Source: Pseudomonas sp. AB6
Lineage (GTDB): Bacteria > Pseudomonadota > Gammaproteobacteria > Pseudomonadales > Pseudomonadaceae
DNA: 64,000 nucleotides
Assembly (NCBI RefSeq): GCF_034314105.1
Contig: NZ_JAVIWJ010000001.1
Span: 4,634,001-4,698,000, forward strand
Direction of reading: 5' to 3'
A program made the translations under genes and the position numbers. Below are positions 18,474 through 26,984 of this stretch, in pieces. Position 1 is the first letter of the stretch. Each line of letters begins with the position of its first letter. The notes below the pieces were generated by a model. It had not been told where the DNA came from. It made no database searches and worked only from the letters and a program-made list of their open reading frames with translations.

Positions 18474-19088
18474 ATGTTGCTGATGCTTTATCTCATCGCC
18501 ATAACCGCAGAGGCTATGACCGGTGCCTTGTCAGCGGGGCGCCGCGGAATGGACTGGTTTGGCGTGGTGTTGATCGCTTGCGTCACGGCATTGGGTGGCG
18601 GTTCGGTTCGCGACGTCCTGCTGGGAAACTATCCGCTGACGTGGGTCAAACACCCGGAATACCTGATTCTGACCAGCGTTGCTGCTCTGATGACGATCGT
18701 CATCGCGCCGTTGATGCGTCACTTGCGTTCATTGTTTTTGGTGCTGGACGCCTTGGGGCTAGTGGCATTTACCTTGATCGGCTGCATGACAGCGCTGGAA
18801 ACCGGCAACGGCTTGATGGTGGCCTCGGTTTGCGGGGTGATTACTGGGGTGTTTGGCGGAATTTTGCGGGATATTTTCTGCAATGACATCCCGTTGGTCT
18901 TCCGTCGCGAGCTGTATGCCAGCGTTTCGTTTGCCGCCGCTTGGTGTTTCTTGCTCTGCCATTACCTGGCGCTGCCGAACGAGCAAGCGATTCTAATTAC
19001 TCTGTCGGGAGGCCTGCTATTCAGGCTGCTGGCGATTCGGTTCTGTTGGGAAATGCCCAAGTTCATCTATCGCGACATGCCGCAATAG
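18474..19088 (+). CDS. TRIC-family (UPF0126) cation channel protein
   Basis: This is an integral membrane protein of 204 residues with about seven membrane segments. It is built from two similar halves, each with a Gly-rich signature: GGGSVRDVLLG near residue 45 and GVFGGILRDIFC near 130. These mark the UPF0126/TRIC family (YadS/YicG in E. coli), related to trimeric intracellular cation channels. Substrate in bacteria is unproven; amino-acid export has been suggested for some members. It is a single gene following orn by 90 bases, which include a short stem-loop (GGGAC/GTCCC). Confidence 0.88.
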   Translation: MLLMLYLIAITAEAMTGALSAGRRGMDWFGVVLIACVTALGGGSVRDVLLGNYPLTWVKHPEYLILTSVAALMTIVIAPLMRHLRSLFLVLDALGLVAFTLIGCMTALETGNGLMVASVCGVITGVFGGILRDIFCNDIPLVFRRELYASVSFAAAWCFLLCHYLALPNEQAILITLSGGLLFRLLAIRFCWEMPKFIYRDMPQ

Positions 19089-19108
19089 CGCAGCACCGGG
19101 TTGTTATC

Positions 19109-19178
19109 TGTGGGACCGAATTTATTCGGGAAGGCGTCGGTGATGTGAAATCCATTCCCGAATAAATTCGGTCCCACA
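19109..19178. repeat. REP/BIME element: perfect 24-bp inverted repeat (GGGACCGAAT family)
   Basis: The left arm at 19109-19132 begins TGTGGGACCGAATTTATTCG. Its exact reverse complement is at 19155-19178, with a 22-base spacer. Each arm also contains its own dyad (CCGAAT/ATTCGG). A related copy lies at 43051-43139. It sits between convergent genes (TRIC, queG) and may act as a bidirectional transcript end. Confidence 0.8.
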
Positions 19179-19206
19179 AGGTTCCTGCGGTGCCGAGTTC
19201 GGGTCT

Positions 19207-20286
19207 TCACCGACCATGCCGCCGCAACGCCCATTCAACATGCTCGCGAACCAACTCTGACGGATGATCACGCCTTGCCTCAAGCGCTTCCAGCACCGGT
19301 ATGGTCGACGGTGCATTGCCCAGCCCCACCGCCAAATTGCGCAGCCAACGTTCATAACCCGCACGGCGTAGCGGTGAGCCTTCGGTGTTGCTGAGAAAGG
19401 TGCTTTCATCCCAAAGGAACAGCTCAGCCAGGCCTGCGTTGTCCAAGTTGTGCCGGGGTTGAAAATCCCCTTGGCTGGTGGCTCGAGCGAAGCGATTCCA
19501 GGGGCAGACAATCTGGCAGTCATCACAACCGAATACCCGGTTGCCTATCAGCGGGCGTAACTCTTCGGGAATCGCAGTTTTAAGCTCAATGGTCAGGTAA
19601 GAAATACAGCGCCGGGCGTCTAGTTGGTAGGGGCCGACAAAGGCTGCTGTGGGGCAGATGTCCATGCACGCTGTGCAGCTTCCGCAATGTTCGGTGGCGT
19701 GGGGCGGATCGACGGGCAGGGCCAGGTCGACAAACAATTCGCTGAGGAAAAAATAACTGCCCGCTTTGCGATTCAGTACCAGCGTGTTTTTGCCAATCCA
19801 GCCCAGCCCGGCTTTTTCAGCGATGGCTTTCTCTAGGACCGGCGCGCTGTCAACGAAGGCCCTATAACCAAACGGGCCAATAACCTGCTGAATGCGGTCA
19901 GCCAATTGTTGTACGCGCTTGCGGATTAGCTTGTGGTAATCCCGACCCAGGGCATAACGAGAGACGTAGGCCTTTTCTGATTCGGCCAAGCGCTGGACCA
20001 TCTCGGTATCGCCCGGTAGATAATCCATGCGCAACGACACCACGCGCAACGTACCGGGCACCAACTCCTCCGGGTGCGAACGTTTGCTGCCATGGGCTGC
20101 CATATAGTCCATCTCGCCGTGGTGACCTGCCTCCAGCCAGCGTTGTAAATGCTGTTCGTGTTCGCCCAGCTCCAGGTCGGTAATGCCCACTTGTTGAAAG
20201 CCCAGCTCGCGACCCCAGTCCTTGATCGATTGGGCGAGGTCGGCCAGGTCGGCAGTAATTGGCTGATCGGCAGTAATAACGGGCAT
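19207..20286 (-). CDS. queG: Epoxyqueuosine reductase
   Basis: QueG reduces epoxyqueuosine to queuosine in tRNA, using cobalamin and two [4Fe-4S] clusters. The cluster motifs CGSCTACMDICPT and CDDCQIVCPWNRFA are clear, and a HEAT-like tail follows (RNLAVGLGNAPSTIPVLEAL). I place the start at ATG 20286 (MPVITADQPIT), giving 359 residues. A longer start at 20370 would run into the divergent nnrE coding sequence and has no family support. The 63-base gap to nnrE must contain both promoters. The C-terminal end lies close to a REP element. Confidence 0.95.
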   Translation of the reverse strand: MPVITADQPITADLADLAQSIKDWGRELGFQQVGITDLELGEHEQHLQRWLEAGHHGEMDYMAAHGSKRSHPEELVPGTLRVVSLRMDYLPGDTEMVQRLAESEKAYVSRYALGRDYHKLIRKRVQQLADRIQQVIGPFGYRAFVDSAPVLEKAIAEKAGLGWIGKNTLVLNRKAGSYFFLSELFVDLALPVDPPHATEHCGSCTACMDICPTAAFVGPYQLDARRCISYLTIELKTAIPEELRPLIGNRVFGCDDCQIVCPWNRFARATSQGDFQPRHNLDNAGLAELFLWDESTFLSNTEGSPLRRAGYERWLRNLAVGLGNAPSTIPVLEALEARRDHPSELVREHVEWALRRHGR

Positions 20287-20349
20287 GCGAAAGGGGCAAC
20301 CGGAGCTGAGGTGCGTATAATTCTGCCAGACATTGGAGCCCGATAACGC

Positions 20350-21849
20350 ATGCAACTCACTAAAGCTCAATTACCCGACGCGTTGTACTGCGCCGAGCAG
20401 GTGCGAGATCTTGACGCCAAGCTGATTGCCAATGGCACGCCTGGCCTGGAATTGATGCAGCGTGCGGCCCATGCCACGTGGCGCGCCCTTCGTCGCCATT
20501 GGCCACAAGCGCGGGAGTTAACCGTCATGGCAGGGCATGGCAACAACGCAGGCGATGGCTATTTAGTCGCCGTATTGGCTCGGCAAGCCGGGTGGCATGT
20601 GACTGTCCTGGCTGTGGGTGATCCGTCGCAACTGTTCGGTGACGCGGGGCAAGCACATGCGGATGCGGTCATCGCAGGCGTTGTCATTGAACGTTGGACC
20701 GCCGAACAATCCTTGAGCGGTATCGTGTTGGACGCATTGCTGGGCACCGGCCTGAGCGGCGATGTTCGCGAACCCTATCTCGGTGCGATCAACGCGATCA
20801 ATGCCAGCGGTCTGCCGGTTGCGTCGGTGGACATACCGTCCGGATTGTCCGCCGACACTGGTGCAAGGCTCGGCGTTGCTGTGCGAGCGCAGCTCACGGT
20901 GACGTTTATCGGGCTGAAGATCGGGTTGTTCACCGGAGATGGTGCGGATGAGGTGGGCGAATTGGTCTTCGACGACTTGCAAGCTGACTCGGCAATTGTC
21001 GCTTCAATGCCGGTCAGCGCCCAGTTATTAAAAGAGGTAAACGCGCCCCGTTTGGCTGCCCGTGCTGTAACAGCCAACAAAGGCATGTTTGGTCGGGTGT
21101 TGCTGGTCGGTGGGGATCACGGTTTCGGCGGCGCCATTGTATTGTCGTCTGAATGCGCATTGCGCAGTGGTGCGGGCATGGTCACCCTGGCAACTCGTCA
21201 AGCCCATGTGCCTGCCGCCCTGACGCGTCTGCCGGAGGTGATGTGCGCAGGTATTCGCTCGTCCAACGAGTTAGGTGCGTTGATTGAGCCAGCGACTGTG
21301 CTGGTCGTCGGTCCGGGGCTGGGGCAGGAAAGTTGGGGGCGCGCTTTGTTGTCTGCGGCCGCTAATGTTCAGCGGCCGCAGGTCTGGGACGCTGACGCCT
21401 TGAATCAGTTGGCACGCGGCTGGGTTTCGTTACCGTCGCACAGTGTCATCACACCGCATCCCGGCGAAGCTGCGCGCTTGTTAGGGATCAGTATTAAACA
21501 AGTTCAGGCAGATCGTCCGGCAGCGGCACGCGGGCTGGCGCAAAAATATCAATCGGTAGTAGTGCTCAAGGGCTCGGGAAGTTTGATCGCCGACGTTGAT
21601 GGACGCTTGGCGCTCTGTAATCACGGTCACCCTGCCATGGCAACTGCTGGACTAGGCGATGTGCTGTCTGGACTAATTGGAGCGTTGATGGCGCAGAAGC
21701 TGCCAGCTTTTGAAGCAGCGTGCCTGGCTGTATGGTTGCACGCTCGCGCAGGTGAGCAGGCAGGTGCAAAGGGGCGCGGGGTGGCGGCCACTGATTTGAT
21801 ACCAACCATTCGTCGCTTATTGGAGGAGCATTCACCTTGTCTGAACTAA
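20350..21849 (+). CDS. nnr: Bifunctional NAD(P)HX epimerase / ADP-dependent NAD(P)HX dehydratase
   Basis: This 499-residue fusion repairs hydrated NADH and NADPH. The N-terminal YjeF_N domain (about 1-220) epimerises the S and R forms; note GHGNNAGDGYLVA. The C-terminal ribokinase-like dehydratase domain (about 235-490) has KGMFGRVLLVGGDHGFGGA, the proline-rich HPGEAARLL and the nucleotide loop MATAGLGDVLSG. The gene is divergent from queG, and its stop overlaps the start of tsaE by 13 bases, so translation is coupled. The order queG/nnr/tsaE/amiB/mutL/miaA/hfq is the usual gamma-proteobacterial block. Confidence 0.96.
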   Translation: MQLTKAQLPDALYCAEQVRDLDAKLIANGTPGLELMQRAAHATWRALRRHWPQARELTVMAGHGNNAGDGYLVAVLARQAGWHVTVLAVGDPSQLFGDAGQAHADAVIAGVVIERWTAEQSLSGIVLDALLGTGLSGDVREPYLGAINAINASGLPVASVDIPSGLSADTGARLGVAVRAQLTVTFIGLKIGLFTGDGADEVGELVFDDLQADSAIVASMPVSAQLLKEVNAPRLAARAVTANKGMFGRVLLVGGDHGFGGAIVLSSECALRSGAGMVTLATRQAHVPAALTRLPEVMCAGIRSSNELGALIEPATVLVVGPGLGQESWGRALLSAAANVQRPQVWDADALNQLARGWVSLPSHSVITPHPGEAARLLGISIKQVQADRPAAARGLAQKYQSVVVLKGSGSLIADVDGRLALCNHGHPAMATAGLGDVLSGLIGALMAQKLPAFEAACLAVWLHARAGEQAGAKGRGVAATDLIPTIRRLLEEHSPCLN

Positions 21850-22304
21850 CGCTGCATATGGTCAATGAAGACGCCATGATGAGCTTCGGTTCGCGTATCG
21901 CCCAGGTTACTGCCGGGGTGGGCATCATTTTTTTGAAAGGCGATCTGGGCGCGGGTAAAACTACCTTGTCACGAGGGATCATTCGGGGATTCGGTCATGA
22001 AGGGGCGGTTAAAAGCCCGACCTTTACGTTGGTAGAACCTTATGAAATTGGCATGATTCGCGCGTATCACTTTGATCTGTATAGGCTGGTTGACCCCGAA
22101 GAGCTAGAGTATATGGGTATTAGGGATTACTTCGATGGCGGGGCGCTTTGCCTGATCGAGTGGCCTCAAAAGGGTGAGGGTTTTTTGCCAAAGCCTGACT
22201 TGACCATTACCATTGGGCCGCATGCGGAAGGTCGAACGCTGACTTTGAGTCCAAATAACTCCCGTGGTGATACCTGGTGTGCCGCTTTGGCTTCGAAATT
22301 TTAA
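21837..22304 (+). CDS. tsaE: tRNA threonylcarbamoyladenosine biosynthesis ATPase TsaE
   Basis: TsaE is the ATPase partner of TsaB and TsaD in making t6A37 of ANN-decoding tRNAs. The P-loop GDLGAGKTTLSRG lies near residue 40, and SPTFTLVEPY, HFDLYRL and IEWPQKG are family signatures. Length is 155 residues. The start is TTG at 21837 with GGAGGAG ahead of it, inside the end of nnr. amiB follows within 20 bases. Confidence 0.95.
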   Translation: MSELTLHMVNEDAMMSFGSRIAQVTAGVGIIFLKGDLGAGKTTLSRGIIRGFGHEGAVKSPTFTLVEPYEIGMIRAYHFDLYRLVDPEELEYMGIRDYFDGGALCLIEWPQKGEGFLPKPDLTITIGPHAEGRTLTLSPNNSRGDTWCAALASKF

Positions 22305-22322
22305 TAAATGATGGGGTTAGGT

Positions 22323-23741
22323 ATGCGCATGCGCGCGCTTGTTACTGTTGTAGGTCTGCTGCTCACGGCACTGGCTGTTGATGCTATAGCTGCCTCACAG
22401 GTCCGAAGTGTTCGCCTATGGCGTGCGCCGGACAACACGCGATTGGTTTTTGATCTTACCGGCCCTGTACAGCACAGCGTGTTCACCCTCACCTCCCCGG
22501 ATCGTTTAGTCATCGACATCAACGGCGCAACTATGGCTGCCCCGCTGAAGCTGTCCACGGCCAATACGCCGATTATCAGCATGCGCTCTGCGCAACGCTC
22601 ACCCACTGATCTGCGAGTGGTCATCGACCTGAAAAAAGCAGTTACGCCAAAAAGCTTTATGTTGGCGCCGAACCAACAGTACGGCAATAGACTGGTGGTG
22701 GACCTATTCGATGATGCCGCCGATGCCAATCCAAGTCCGACCATCCCGGACACTGCGGCCAACACAGCACCTGCCGTGCCTGTCAGTCCCGCTAAACCTG
22801 AAATCAAACTGATTCCCGTGCCCAACGGCAAGCGCGATATTGTGATTGCTATTGACGCGGGCCACGGCGGTGAAGACCCCGGCGCAGGTGGTGCACGAGG
22901 TCAGAAAGAGAAAGATATCGTGCTGTCCATCGCCAAAGAACTGCAGCGCCAGATTAACGCAGAGAAAGGCTATCGCGCCGAACTGACGCGTACCGGCGAT
23001 TATTTTATCCCGCTGCGCAAGCGCACTGAGATCGCACGCAAAAAGGGCGCTGACCTGTTCGTCTCGATTCACGCCGACGCAGCCCCGTCAACAGCGGCGT
23101 TTGGAGCTTCAGTGTTTGCGCTGTCCGAGCGCGGCGCCACGTCCGAAACTGCACGCTGGCTAGCCGACAGCGAAAACCGTTCTGACTTGATCGGCGGGGC
23201 AGGCGCAGTAAGCCTGGACGACAAAGACAAGATGCTGGCGGGCGTGCTGCTCGACCTGTCCATGACAGCTTCTTTATCGTCAAGCCTAAACGTTGGGCAG
23301 AAGGTGCTGAGCAACATTGGTCGCGTTACGTCTTTGCATAAATCACGGGTTGAGCAAGCGGGGTTCATGGTGCTCAAATCCCCCGATATCCCGTCGATTT
23401 TGGTGGAAACCGGTTTCATCTCCAACGCTGCGGAGGCTGCGAAGCTGACCGGGGCTTCTCATCAGCAAGCCTTGGCGCGGTCGATCAGTGCTGGCGTCAG
23501 GCAGTTCTTCCAGCAAAACCCGCCTCTGGGCACTTATATCGCATGGTTACGAGATAACGGAAAAATTGTCCAAGGACCGCGTGATCATACTGTCCGTTCA
23601 GGTGAGACGCTGGGAATGATAGCTGTGCGTTATCAGGTAAGCGTCGGCAGTTTACGCAATGCCAATCACCTTAAGACCGACGAATTATTGATTGGTCAGC
23701 GATTAAATATCCCAAACACAACGTTGGTAGCTCAGCCATGA
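22323..23741 (+). CDS. amiB: N-acetylmuramoyl-L-alanine amidase (AmiB-type, AMIN-Amidase_3-LysM)
   Basis: This periplasmic amidase cuts the stem peptide from muramic acid and splits septal peptidoglycan during cell separation. A signal peptide is followed by an AMIN domain (about 25-140, VRSVRLWRAPDNTRLVFDL), a Pro/Ala linker, the zinc-dependent Amidase_3 domain (about 175-405; AIDAGHGGEDPGA, with SIHADA and VETGFISN) and a C-terminal LysM repeat (HTVRSGETLGMIAVRYQ). I prefer ATG 22323 because GGGG and AGG lie just upstream; ATG 22308 is also open but has no ribosome site. The stop overlaps mutL as ATGA. Confidence 0.95.
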   Translation: MRMRALVTVVGLLLTALAVDAIAASQVRSVRLWRAPDNTRLVFDLTGPVQHSVFTLTSPDRLVIDINGATMAAPLKLSTANTPIISMRSAQRSPTDLRVVIDLKKAVTPKSFMLAPNQQYGNRLVVDLFDDAADANPSPTIPDTAANTAPAVPVSPAKPEIKLIPVPNGKRDIVIAIDAGHGGEDPGAGGARGQKEKDIVLSIAKELQRQINAEKGYRAELTRTGDYFIPLRKRTEIARKKGADLFVSIHADAAPSTAAFGASVFALSERGATSETARWLADSENRSDLIGGAGAVSLDDKDKMLAGVLLDLSMTASLSSSLNVGQKVLSNIGRVTSLHKSRVEQAGFMVLKSPDIPSILVETGFISNAAEAAKLTGASHQQALARSISAGVRQFFQQNPPLGTYIAWLRDNGKIVQGPRDHTVRSGETLGMIAVRYQVSVGSLRNANHLKTDELLIGQRLNIPNTTLVAQP

Positions 23742-25648
23742 ATGAGTTGGTCGGCGGCAGTGGCCGGATAGAGCTGCTAAGCCCGCGACTCGCTAACCAG
23801 ATCGCCGCTGGCGAAGTGGTGGAGCGGCCCGCGTCAGTGATCAAAGAGTTGTTGGAAAATAGCCTCGACTCGGGTGCTAAGCGTATCGACATAGACGTCG
23901 AACAGGCCGGAATCAAGCTATTGCGGGTGCGCGACGATGGCGGTGGTATCTCTTCCGACGATTTGCCGTTGGCCCTTGCGCGTCACGCCACTAGCAAGAT
24001 TCGCGCACTGGAGGACCTTGAGCGCGTCATGAGTCTGGGCTTTCGTGGCGAAGCATTGGCCTCGATCAGCTCTGTAGCACGGTTGACCCTGACTTCCCGC
24101 ACCAAAGACGCCGATCAGGCGTGGCAGGTCGAAACCGAAGGCCGCGATATGGCGTCCCGGGTGCAACCCGCAGCGCATCCCGTAGGAACATCGGTGGAAG
24201 TTCGGGATCTGTTCTTCAATACGCCCGCGCGGCGTAAGTTTCTCAAGGCAGAAAAAACCGAATTTGATCACCTGCAAGAAGTGATCAAACGCATGGCGCT
24301 GGCGCGTTTCGACGTCGCGTTTCATCTGCGACACAACGGGAAAACCATTTTTAGCCTGCACGAAGCCAATGATGACAACGCCCGCGCTCGGCGTGTTTCC
24401 GCTATCTGTGGTGCGGGTTTCCTGGAGCAAGCGCTGCCTATCGAGGTCGAGCGCAATGGCCTGCACCTCTGGGGCTGGGTCGGTTTGCCGACGTTCTCTC
24501 GTAGCCAGGCTGATCTTCAATATTTTTATGTGAACGGCCGTGCCGTGCGCGACAAGCTGGTTGCTCACGCTGTACGTCAGGCGTACCGCGACGTGTTGTT
24601 CAACGGCCGTCATCCGACGTTTGTATTGTTTTTCGAAGTCGATCCAGCAGTTGTCGACGTCAACGTACACCCGACCAAGCACGAAGTTCGCTTCCGTGAT
24701 GGGCGTATGGTTCACGACTTTTTATACGGCACGTTGCACCGAGCTCTTGGCGATGTCCGTCCTGAAGATCATTTGAGCGGCTCGGTACCGGTGACGGCTA
24801 TCGTGCGTCCGACCGGACCAGATGCTGGCGAGTTCGGGCCGCAGGGCGAAATGCGACTGGCCAGTAATCTACTGGAGCAACCGCAAGCCGAGCCCTACGC
24901 ACGGCCTGCCGGCACGGGGGCAGGGGCCGGTTACCAGTACCAATATTCGCCACCGCGGGCTGGTGCGGTATTGCCAGCGGCTGAAGCCCAGAGTGCATAC
25001 AGAGAGTTCTTTGCGCCGTTGCCAGGCGCGGGTTCGGCACCGTTGCCCCATTCCCAAGACGATATTCCTCCGCTGGGTTATGCTCTGGCGCAGCTCAAGG
25101 GTATTTATATCCTCGCGGAAAATGCACAGGGTCTGGTGTTGGTGGACATGCATGCTGCCCACGAACGCATCATGTATGAGCGCCTGAAAATCGCTATGGC
25201 CAGCGAAGGGCTAAGCGGCCAGCCGCTACTGGTGCCGGAATCCATCGCTGTCAGTCAGCGTGAAGCCGATTGCGCCGACGAGCACATGGTTTGGTTCCAA
25301 CGTCTGGGTTTCGAACTGCAGCGATTAGGGCCGGAAACCTTGGCGATTCGGCAAATTCCGGCGCTCCTTAAGCAGGCCGAAGCCAACCGATTGGTCCACG
25401 ATGTGCTGGCTGACCTGATGGAATACGGCACCAGCGACCGTATCCAAGCGCACCTCAATGAATTGCTTGGCACCATGGCCTGTCACGGTGCGGTGCGTGC
25501 GAATCGGCGACTGGCTCTGCCGGAAATGAACGGCTTGCTACGTGACATGGAGAACACTGAGCGCAGCGGCCAGTGCAATCACGGCCGCCCGACCTGGACA
25601 CAGATGGGTCTGGATGATCTGGACAAACTGTTTCTGCGCGGTCGCTGA
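23738..25648 (+). CDS. mutL: DNA mismatch repair protein MutL
   Basis: MutL (636 residues) links mismatch recognition by MutS to strand removal. The N-terminal GHKL ATPase shows ENSLDSGAKRIDIDVE, RDDGGGI and GFRGEALASI; the dimerisation domain is C-terminal. The C-terminal motif DMHAAHERIMYE fits the metal-dependent endonuclease signature DQHA(x)2E(x)4E with Met for Gln, as in other Pseudomonas MutL proteins, which nick DNA themselves in the absence of MutH. The linker at about 340-430 is variable and proline/glycine-rich. It overlaps amiB by 4 bases and miaA by 1 base. Confidence 0.97.
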   Translation: MNELVGGSGRIELLSPRLANQIAAGEVVERPASVIKELLENSLDSGAKRIDIDVEQAGIKLLRVRDDGGGISSDDLPLALARHATSKIRALEDLERVMSLGFRGEALASISSVARLTLTSRTKDADQAWQVETEGRDMASRVQPAAHPVGTSVEVRDLFFNTPARRKFLKAEKTEFDHLQEVIKRMALARFDVAFHLRHNGKTIFSLHEANDDNARARRVSAICGAGFLEQALPIEVERNGLHLWGWVGLPTFSRSQADLQYFYVNGRAVRDKLVAHAVRQAYRDVLFNGRHPTFVLFFEVDPAVVDVNVHPTKHEVRFRDGRMVHDFLYGTLHRALGDVRPEDHLSGSVPVTAIVRPTGPDAGEFGPQGEMRLASNLLEQPQAEPYARPAGTGAGAGYQYQYSPPRAGAVLPAAEAQSAYREFFAPLPGAGSAPLPHSQDDIPPLGYALAQLKGIYILAENAQGLVLVDMHAAHERIMYERLKIAMASEGLSGQPLLVPESIAVSQREADCADEHMVWFQRLGFELQRLGPETLAIRQIPALLKQAEANRLVHDVLADLMEYGTSDRIQAHLNELLGTMACHGAVRANRRLALPEMNGLLRDMENTERSGQCNHGRPTWTQMGLDDLDKLFLRGR

Positions 25649-26619
25649 TGAGTGACTTACCCCCGGCGATTTTCCTGATGGGACCAACCGCTGCTGGCAA
25701 AACCGATTTGGCAATGGCGCTCGCCAGAGCGCTTCCGTGTGAACTGGTCAGCGTAGACTCTGCACTTGTTTACCGGGGCATGGACATCGGCACCGCTAAG
25801 CCCTCCAAAGAACAGTTGGCTGAGTTTCCGCACCGGTTGATCGATATTCTTGATCCTGTGCAAAGTTACTCGGCCGCCGATTTTCGCGCCGATGCATTGG
25901 CTGCAATGGCTGAAATCACTTCCCGCGGCAAAATTCCGCTGCTGGTAGGCGGCACCATGCTGTATTTCAAGGCTCTGCAGGAGGGGCTGGCGGACATGCC
26001 GCCGGCCGATCCTATTGTTCGTGCGCACCTTGAGGCCGAAGCCGCAGCCCTCGGTTGGCAAGATTTACACGATCAATTGGCGGAAATCGACCCGGTGTCT
26101 GCTGCCCGAATCCATCCAAACGATCCGCAGCGTCTGATTAGAGCTCTGGAAGTGTATCGAGTAAGCGGTTTGAGTATGACCGCACATCGCGAGCAACAAA
26201 GTGCGCAAAGTGCCCAAGCAGCCGCTTCGGGACGCCATCAATTGCCCTATACTGTCGCGAAGTTGGCCATCGCTCCGGTGGATCGCCACTTGCTGCATGA
26301 ACGAATTACGCAACGATTTACACAGATGTTGGAACAGGGGTTCGTTGATGAGGTCTTAGCCCTGCGAGCCAGAGGTGACCTGCATGCCGGGTTGTCCTCT
26401 ATCAGGGCTGTTGGCTATCGACAAGTCTGGGAATATCTGGACGGCGAAATGATGTGGGATCAGATGCAGGAGCGCGGCATCATTGCCACACGCCAGCTGG
26501 CCAAACGGCAATTCACTTGGTTACGGAGCTGGGAAGATTTGCGCTGGTTGGACAGCCTGGCTTGCGACAATCTGCCGCGTGCCTTGAAATACTTGGGATC
26601 GGTCTCCATATTGAGCTGA
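25648..26619 (+). CDS. miaA: tRNA dimethylallyltransferase
   Basis: MiaA adds a dimethylallyl group to A37 of tRNAs reading UNN codons, the first step toward ms2i6A. The P-loop GPTAAGKTDLAMALA is at the start. The substrate-binding motif DSALVYRGMDIGTAKP, the LVGGTMLYFKAL loop and the RAVGYRQVWEYL motif follow. Length is 323 residues. It starts in the mutL stop (TGATG). The hfq gene begins 92 bases later, and hfq transcripts probably start both inside and upstream of this gene, as in other gamma-proteobacteria. Confidence 0.97.
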   Translation: MSDLPPAIFLMGPTAAGKTDLAMALARALPCELVSVDSALVYRGMDIGTAKPSKEQLAEFPHRLIDILDPVQSYSAADFRADALAAMAEITSRGKIPLLVGGTMLYFKALQEGLADMPPADPIVRAHLEAEAAALGWQDLHDQLAEIDPVSAARIHPNDPQRLIRALEVYRVSGLSMTAHREQQSAQSAQAAASGRHQLPYTVAKLAIAPVDRHLLHERITQRFTQMLEQGFVDEVLALRARGDLHAGLSSIRAVGYRQVWEYLDGEMMWDQMQERGIIATRQLAKRQFTWLRSWEDLRWLDSLACDNLPRALKYLGSVSILS

Positions 26620-26711
26620 GACCTTGCAATTGCCGTCTATCCTTGGGGGGTGGCGGCGTAAGCCAATTTTCTTACTATTTTTTTCTATTGATCCTTAAAG
26701 GAGTGCGGCAC

Positions 26712-26972
26712 ATGTCAAAAGGGCATTCGCTACAAGACCCTTACCTGAACACTTTGCGTAAAGAAAAGGTTGGGGTTTCGATTTATCTGGTTAACGGTAT
26801 CAAGCTGCAAGGCACTATCGAGTCTTTTGACCAGTTCGTGATTTTGCTGAAAAACACTGTCAGCCAAATGGTTTACAAACACGCCATCTCTACCGTTGTA
26901 CCTGTTCGTCCAATTCGTTTGCCAAGCGCGACCGAAACCGAAGCGGGTGACGCTGAGCCAGGTAACGCCTGA
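26712..26972 (+). CDS. hfq: RNA chaperone Hfq
   Basis: Hfq is the hexameric Sm-like chaperone that pairs small RNAs with mRNAs and, in Pseudomonas, works with Crc in carbon catabolite repression. Length is 86 residues. Sm1 (VSIYLVNGIKLQGTIESFDQ) and Sm2 (YKHAISTVVP) are complete, with distal-face residues at the N-terminus (SLQDPYLNTLRKEKV). The start at ATG 26712 has AAAGGAG at good spacing; a longer open frame upstream has no support. The short acidic C-terminal tail (TETEAGDAEPGNA) is typical of Pseudomonas. hflX starts 12 bases after the stop. Confidence 0.98.
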   Translation: MSKGHSLQDPYLNTLRKEKVGVSIYLVNGIKLQGTIESFDQFVILLKNTVSQMVYKHAISTVVPVRPIRLPSATETEAGDAEPGNA

Positions 26973-26984
26973 TAGGAGTCTGCT

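Noticed and set aside
22308..22322. ATG at 22308 as the amiB start
   Set aside because: No ribosome site precedes it, whereas 22323 has GGGG/AGG at workable spacing and gives a cleaner signal peptide.
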